Assembly: GCA_035509275.1 (NCBI GenBank)
Contig: DATJLU010000037.1
Span: forward strand, 1-64,000
Reading direction: 5' to 3'
Origin: DAHUYF01 sp035509275
GTDB taxonomy: Bacteria > Pseudomonadota > Alphaproteobacteria > ATCC43930 > CGMCC-115725
DNA length: 64,000 bases
Shown: positions 60,577-64,000 of the stretch, in pieces
Layout of the letters: each line of letters begins with the position of its first letter
Position numbering within the stretch: position 1 is the first letter of the stretch
The notes under the pieces: model-generated
The model's input: the letters and a program-made list of their open reading frames with translations, nothing else
Database searches by the model: none
Told to the model about the DNA's origin: nothing
Position numbers and translations under genes: made by a program

Positions 60577-61736
60577 TGCCGTGCCACTCCCTCGATGATG
60601 CCCATCGCCTCGTCGATGTGGCGCTCCTCGATGATGAGTGGCGGCAGCAACCGCACCACGTTGTCGCCGGCGCCGACCGAGAGCAGCCCGGCGCCGCGCA
60701 GCCGGTCGACTATCTCGGTGTTGGGTACGACGCATTTGACGCCGGTGAGCAGGCCGCGGCCGCGCCGCTCGGCGAAGATCTTGGGATATTTGGCGACGGC
60801 CGCGTCGAGCCGCTCGCGCAGCATGCCGGCGACCCGCTCGACCTGGGCGAAGAAGCCCGGCGCCAGCATGACGTCGAGCACGGCGTTCGCCACCGCCATG
60901 GCCAGCGGGTTGCCGCCGAAGGTCGAGCCATGCGTGCCGGCGGTCATGCCGACGGCGGCGCGCTCGGTCGCCAGGAAAGCGCCGACCGGGAAGCCGCCGC
61001 CCAGCGCCTTGGCGGTGGCGAGCACGTCGGGCGGCACGCCTTCCCATTCATGGGCGAAGAGCCGGCCGGTCCGGCCCATGCCGCATTGCACCTCGTCATA
61101 GACGAGAAGCAGGCCGAACTCCTCGCAGATCTCGCGCAAGCCCCGGAGATAGCCCTGCGGCGCCGTGGCGAGGCCGCCTTCGCCCTGCACCGGCTCGACC
61201 AGGATCGCGGCGGTCTCTTTGGTCACCTTGGCGCGCATCTCGTTGAGATTGCCGAAGGCGACATGGTCGAAGCCCGGCGCCGGCGGCCCGAAGCCCTTGA
61301 GATATTTCTCGTTGCCGGCCGCGGCGAGCGTCGCCAAGGTGCGGCCGTGGAACGAGCCGGTACAGGCGAGGATGCGGTATTTCTCGCCTTTGCCGGTCTC
61401 GGCCTGGTATTTGCGCGCGAGCTTGATCGCGCCTTCCACCGCCTCGGCGCCGGAATTGCAGAAGAACACGGTGTCGGCGAAGGAATGGTCGATGAGGCGC
61501 TGCGCCACAGTCTTTTGTCCCGCCACCTGGAACAGGTTGGAGGTGTGCCAGACCTTGTGTGCCTGGCGGGTCAGCGCCTCGACGAGATGCGGATGGCAAT
61601 GGCCCAGGCCGGTGACGGCGACACCGCTGGCGAAATCGAGGTATCTCTTGCCGTCGGTGGCAAAGAGATAGGGGCCTTCGCCCCGCTCGAACGTCACATC
61701 GGCCCGAGCATAGGTCGGCAAAACGGCTGGAATCAC
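60564..61736 (-). CDS. argD: Acetylornithine aminotransferase
   Basis: A 390-residue PLP aminotransferase of arginine synthesis. FASGVAVTGLGHCHPHLVEA, FFCNSGAEAVEGAIKLARKY, FHGRTLATLAA, LVYDEVQCGMGRTGRLFAHE and TAKALGGGFPVGAFL are the class-III features, with the PLP lysine in TAKALGGG near 245. It heads the argD-argF pair and overlaps argF. The gene is divergent from nfeD. Confidence 0.95.
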   Translation of the reverse strand: MIPAVLPTYARADVTFERGEGPYLFATDGKRYLDFASGVAVTGLGHCHPHLVEALTRQAHKVWHTSNLFQVAGQKTVAQRLIDHSFADTVFFCNSGAEAVEGAIKLARKYQAETGKGEKYRILACTGSFHGRTLATLAAAGNEKYLKGFGPPAPGFDHVAFGNLNEMRAKVTKETAAILVEPVQGEGGLATAPQGYLRGLREICEEFGLLLVYDEVQCGMGRTGRLFAHEWEGVPPDVLATAKALGGGFPVGAFLATERAAVGMTAGTHGSTFGGNPLAMAVANAVLDVMLAPGFFAQVERVAGMLRERLDAAVAKYPKIFAERRGRGLLTGVKCVVPNTEIVDRLRGAGLLSVGAGDNVVRLLPPLIIEERHIDEAMGIIEGVARQWPQ

Positions 61737-62040
61737 GGAATCTCTCCTGCGCGACAGGGTTAAGGGATAGGGATCGAAAAACGACCGCCTATCGTCGTCG
61801 CTGCCGCGACGCCGTGCCCCTCTTCCATTCGAGCCGGCGAAGCCGGCGCTTTTCGCGCGTCATGATCCGCTCCGCTTCCCCTGCCCGCCTGCCCGACTGG
61901 ACCGAACCGCAGGGAGAAGCGCCAAAGTATGGGGAGGCCGCCAACCCCTGTCAATGCGCGATGGGCGTTGGCCGGCGCCCGAGGCGGACGTCGCTTGCGG
62001 ATTAGGCTAGCATCCGCCCGGCATGAGGAGGAGGCGACCC
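61737..62040. other. Divergent region between argD and nfeD
   Basis: About 300 bases with no supported gene. It must hold both promoters, but I cannot assign boxes with confidence. The right end has the ribosome-binding site GAGGAGG before 62041. Confidence 0.4.
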
Positions 62041-63375
62041 ATGGGGAGCGCCTGGCGCCTTGGGCGGTTTTCGACGGTGCTCGCCGGCATGATCGCCGCG
62101 GCGCTCGCCGTGGCCGTGCCCGCGCCGGCACAAGCCACCGCGCAGGCCGTGGTGCTCGAGATCGACGGCGCCATCGGGCCGGCGACGGCCGAGTACGTGA
62201 CAAACGCGTTGCACAGCCTCGATGCGCGCGAAACCCGGCTGGTGGTGCTGCGCCTGAACACGCCGGGCGGGCTCGACAGCTCGATGCGCGCCATCATCGC
62301 GGCGATGCTCGCCTCGCCCGTGCCGGTTGCCGCCTATGTCGCGCCGAGCGGGGCGCGGGCGGCAAGCGCCGGCACTTATATCACCTATGCCGCCGCCATC
62401 GCCGCCATGGCGCCCGGCACCAATCTCGGCGCCGCGACGCCGGTGCAGCTCGGCCTCCCGACCGGCGCCGGGACGCCGAAAGGCCAAGCCCCTGAGGACA
62501 CCGAGACGCGGAAGATCGTCAACGACGCCGTCGCCTATATCCGCGGCCTCGCCGAACTGCATGGCCGCAACGCGGATTGGGCCGAGCAAGCCGTGCGCTC
62601 GGCGGTGAGCCTGCCGGCCAGCGAGGCGCTGAAGCTCAAGGTGATCGACGTCATCGCCGCAAGCCTGCCCGATCTGCTGCGCCAGATCGACGGGCGGCAG
62701 GTCATCGCCGACGGCAAGCCGGTCACCCTCGCCACCGCGGACCTCGCCATCGTGAGGCGGCCGCCGGGCTGGCACACCAAGCTGCTGGCGATCGTCACCG
62801 ATCCCAACATCGCCTTCATCCTGCTGCTGATCGGCATCGCCGGCCTGGTCTTCGAATTCACCACGCCGGGCGCGATCGCGCCGGGGCTCATCGGCGTCAT
62901 CAGCCTGCTGCTGGCGCTTTTCGGCCTCGACCTGCTGCCGGTCGATTATGCCGGCGCCGGCCTCGTCCTGCTCGGCATCGCGCTGATGATCGCCGAGGCG
63001 CATATCGGCACCTTCGGCGTGCTCGGCATTGGCGGCATCGCCGCTTTCGTCATCGGCGCCTTGATGATGTTCCCGGGCACGGCGCCCGGCTTCTCGCTGT
63101 CGCGGCCGCTGCTCGCGGCGGTGACGGTGGTGGCCGCCGGGCTGTTCCTGATCGCGCTCTCGCTGCTGCTGCGCGCGCGCCGGCGGCCGGTGATGACCGG
63201 GCGCGAGGCGCTGATCGGCGCCGAGGGCGAGACGGTGAGCTGGAACGCCGATCAGGGCCGCGTCCGCGTCGCGGGCGAGGTGTGGCGGGCCCGCGCGGCG
63301 CGGCCGCTCACCCCCGGAGCGCGCGTCAGGGTAACGGACCGGCGCGGCCTCATGCTCATCGTCGAACCGATGTGA
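62041..63375 (+). CDS. nfeD: NfeD-family membrane serine protease
   Basis: A 444-residue protein. A signal peptide (VLAGMIAAALAVAVPAPAQA) leads to a ClpP-class protease domain (VVLEIDGAIGPATAEYV, LNTPGGLDSSMRAIIAAML, YVAPSGARAASAGTYITYAA, with the nucleophile serine in AASAGTY). Several membrane segments and a C-terminal OB-fold NfeD domain (LIGAEGETVSWNADQGRVRV) follow. Such proteins cleave stomatin-like partners; a slipin gene follows 34 bases later. ATG 62041 is chosen because GAGGAGG stands seven bases before it. Confidence 0.93.
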   Translation: MGSAWRLGRFSTVLAGMIAAALAVAVPAPAQATAQAVVLEIDGAIGPATAEYVTNALHSLDARETRLVVLRLNTPGGLDSSMRAIIAAMLASPVPVAAYVAPSGARAASAGTYITYAAAIAAMAPGTNLGAATPVQLGLPTGAGTPKGQAPEDTETRKIVNDAVAYIRGLAELHGRNADWAEQAVRSAVSLPASEALKLKVIDVIAASLPDLLRQIDGRQVIADGKPVTLATADLAIVRRPPGWHTKLLAIVTDPNIAFILLLIGIAGLVFEFTTPGAIAPGLIGVISLLLALFGLDLLPVDYAGAGLVLLGIALMIAEAHIGTFGVLGIGGIAAFVIGALMMFPGTAPGFSLSRPLLAAVTVVAAGLFLIALSLLLRARRRPVMTGREALIGAEGETVSWNADQGRVRVAGEVWRARAARPLTPGARVRVTDRRGLMLIVEPM

Positions 63376-63409
63376 CGGCAGCACGGTATATCTAGAAGGA
63401 GGAAGCATC

Positions 63410-64000
63410 ATGGTCGCGTCCGTCGCCACTCTCATCGCCATCCTGGTTCTGGCGCTCATCGTCGTATCGCAAGCGGTCCGCATCCTGCGCGAATATGAGC
63501 GCGGCGTCGTCTTCACCCTGGGGCGCTATACCGGCACGAAAGGGCCGGGGCTCTTCCTGCTGGTGCCGGTCGTGCAGCAGATGGTGCGCGTCGATCTGCG
63601 CGTCATCGTCGACGAGGTGCCGTCGCAGGATGTGATCTCGCATGACAACGTCTCGGTCAAGGTGAACGCGGTCATCTACTACCGCGTCGTCGATCCCGAG
63701 CGCGCCGTGATCCAGGTGACCAATTTCACCGCCGCGACGAGCCAGCTGGCACAGACCACGCTGCGCTGGGTGCTGGGCAAGCACGATCTCGACCAGATGC
63801 TCGCCGAGCGCGACAAGCTCAACGCCGACATCCAGGACGTGCTCGACAAGCAGACCGAGGGCTGGGGCATCAAGGTCTCGAATGTCGAGATCAAGCGCAT
63901 CGATCTCGACGAGAGCATGGTCCGCGCCATCGCCCGCCAGGCCGAGGCCGAGCGCGCGCGCCGCGCCAAGATCATCAACGCCGAAGGCGAGCAGCAGGCG
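63410..64000 (+). CDS. Slipin/stomatin-like SPFH protein (3' end outside window)
   Basis: The first 197 residues are in the window. One N-terminal membrane segment (LIAILVLALIVVSQAVRIL) precedes the SPFH domain: EYERGVVFTLGRYTGTKGPG, VDLRVIVDEVPSQDVISHDN, VSVKVNAVIYYRVVDPERAV and VLGKHDLDQMLAERDKLNAD. The helical region (ARQAEAERARRAKIINAEGE) follows at the window end. AAGGAGG stands before ATG 63410. It pairs with the NfeD protease upstream; together they act in membrane-domain quality control. Confidence 0.93.
   Translation, partial: MVASVATLIAILVLALIVVSQAVRILREYERGVVFTLGRYTGTKGPGLFLLVPVVQQMVRVDLRVIVDEVPSQDVISHDNVSVKVNAVIYYRVVDPERAVIQVTNFTAATSQLAQTTLRWVLGKHDLDQMLAERDKLNADIQDVLDKQTEGWGIKVSNVEIKRIDLDESMVRAIARQAEAERARRAKIINAEGEQQA

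Noticed and set aside
60576..61763. A 395-codon plus-strand frame opposite argD.
   Set aside because: argD is certain from its PLP motifs; the opposite frame has no recognisable domain.
62002..63516. A 504-codon minus-strand frame opposite nfeD.
   Set aside because: It runs across the nfeD-slipin gap and has composition typical of antisense GC-rich frames.
1..64000. CRISPR arrays, insertion sequences, prophage or integrase genes.
   Set aside because: No regularly spaced repeats, transposase motifs or integrase-like genes were seen, despite the accessory look of the left half.

Overview
This is a high-GC window from an alphaproteobacterial chromosome, probably Hyphomicrobiales (Rhizobiales) or Rhodospirillales. 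The evidence is an argD-argF-hslO block, apaG next to folE, tRNA-Gly(CCC), an amino acid:[carrier protein] ligase of the type first described in Bradyrhizobium, and pervasive ATGA start/stop overlaps. The genus cannot be fixed from sequence reading alone.

Layout. (1) 0-7.2 kb is accessory DNA. It holds the end of a UDP-glucuronate decarboxylase-like gene, several small unknown genes, a broken phasin-like gene, and a nest of small paralogous genes: two copies of one short family and three proteins sharing a C-terminal helical module, two of which add an N-terminal helix-turn-helix. (2) 7.5-18.7 kb is a Wzx/Wzy-type exopolysaccharide locus: Wzc-like co-polymerase/tyrosine kinase, flippase, a formyltransferase/GINT1-like glycosyltransferase, three further glycosyltransferases and a Wzy polymerase. 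(3) 18.7-35.4 kb is an unusual small-molecule or lipid biosynthesis island inside the polysaccharide locus: two acyl carrier proteins, a GNAT-like acyltransferase, an AMP-forming ligase, a FabG-like reductase, an FATP-type acyl-CoA synthetase, a membrane acyltransferase, a P450, and a tight six-gene minus-strand operon (MetY-like, MetA-like, PLP decarboxylase, acyl-CoA dehydrogenase, amino acid:[carrier protein] ligase, esterase). (4) 35.5-43.1 kb returns to polysaccharide genes: a GH113-like glycosidase, a GT4, then a five-gene overlapping operon of priming WbaP-like transferase, sugar-nucleotide epimerase, a Tat-signal protein, a GMC oxidoreductase and a small membrane protein. (5) 43.2-46.8 kb holds an SH3-domain protein, a frameshifted DUF1963/YwqG-like gene and a YdcF-like gene. 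(6) 46.8-54.5 kb is an amide-type uptake system: amiC-amiR regulators, then a promoter and leader with an intrinsic terminator, then nitrilase and a branched-chain-amino-acid-type ABC transporter with a fused permease-ATPase. (7) 54.6-64 kb is mostly core genome: 2OG-Fe(II) oxygenase, tRNA-Gly, hydrolase, apaG, folE, lipoprotein, hslO, argF, argD, nfeD and a slipin gene cut by the window end.

How the genes work together. The polysaccharide genes supply priming, sugar-nucleotide modification, glycosyl transfer, flipping, polymerisation and chain-length control; no Wza-type outer-membrane exporter is present in the window. The island in region 3 has the parts to activate an amino acid and a fatty or carboxylic acid on carrier proteins and to oxidise, decarboxylate and acylate them. 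A shared AT-rich upstream element, including an identical 20-mer before both carrier-protein loci, suggests that this island and the polysaccharide genes are co-controlled. Region 6 looks like classic AmiR antitermination, with the predicted terminator visible in the leader.
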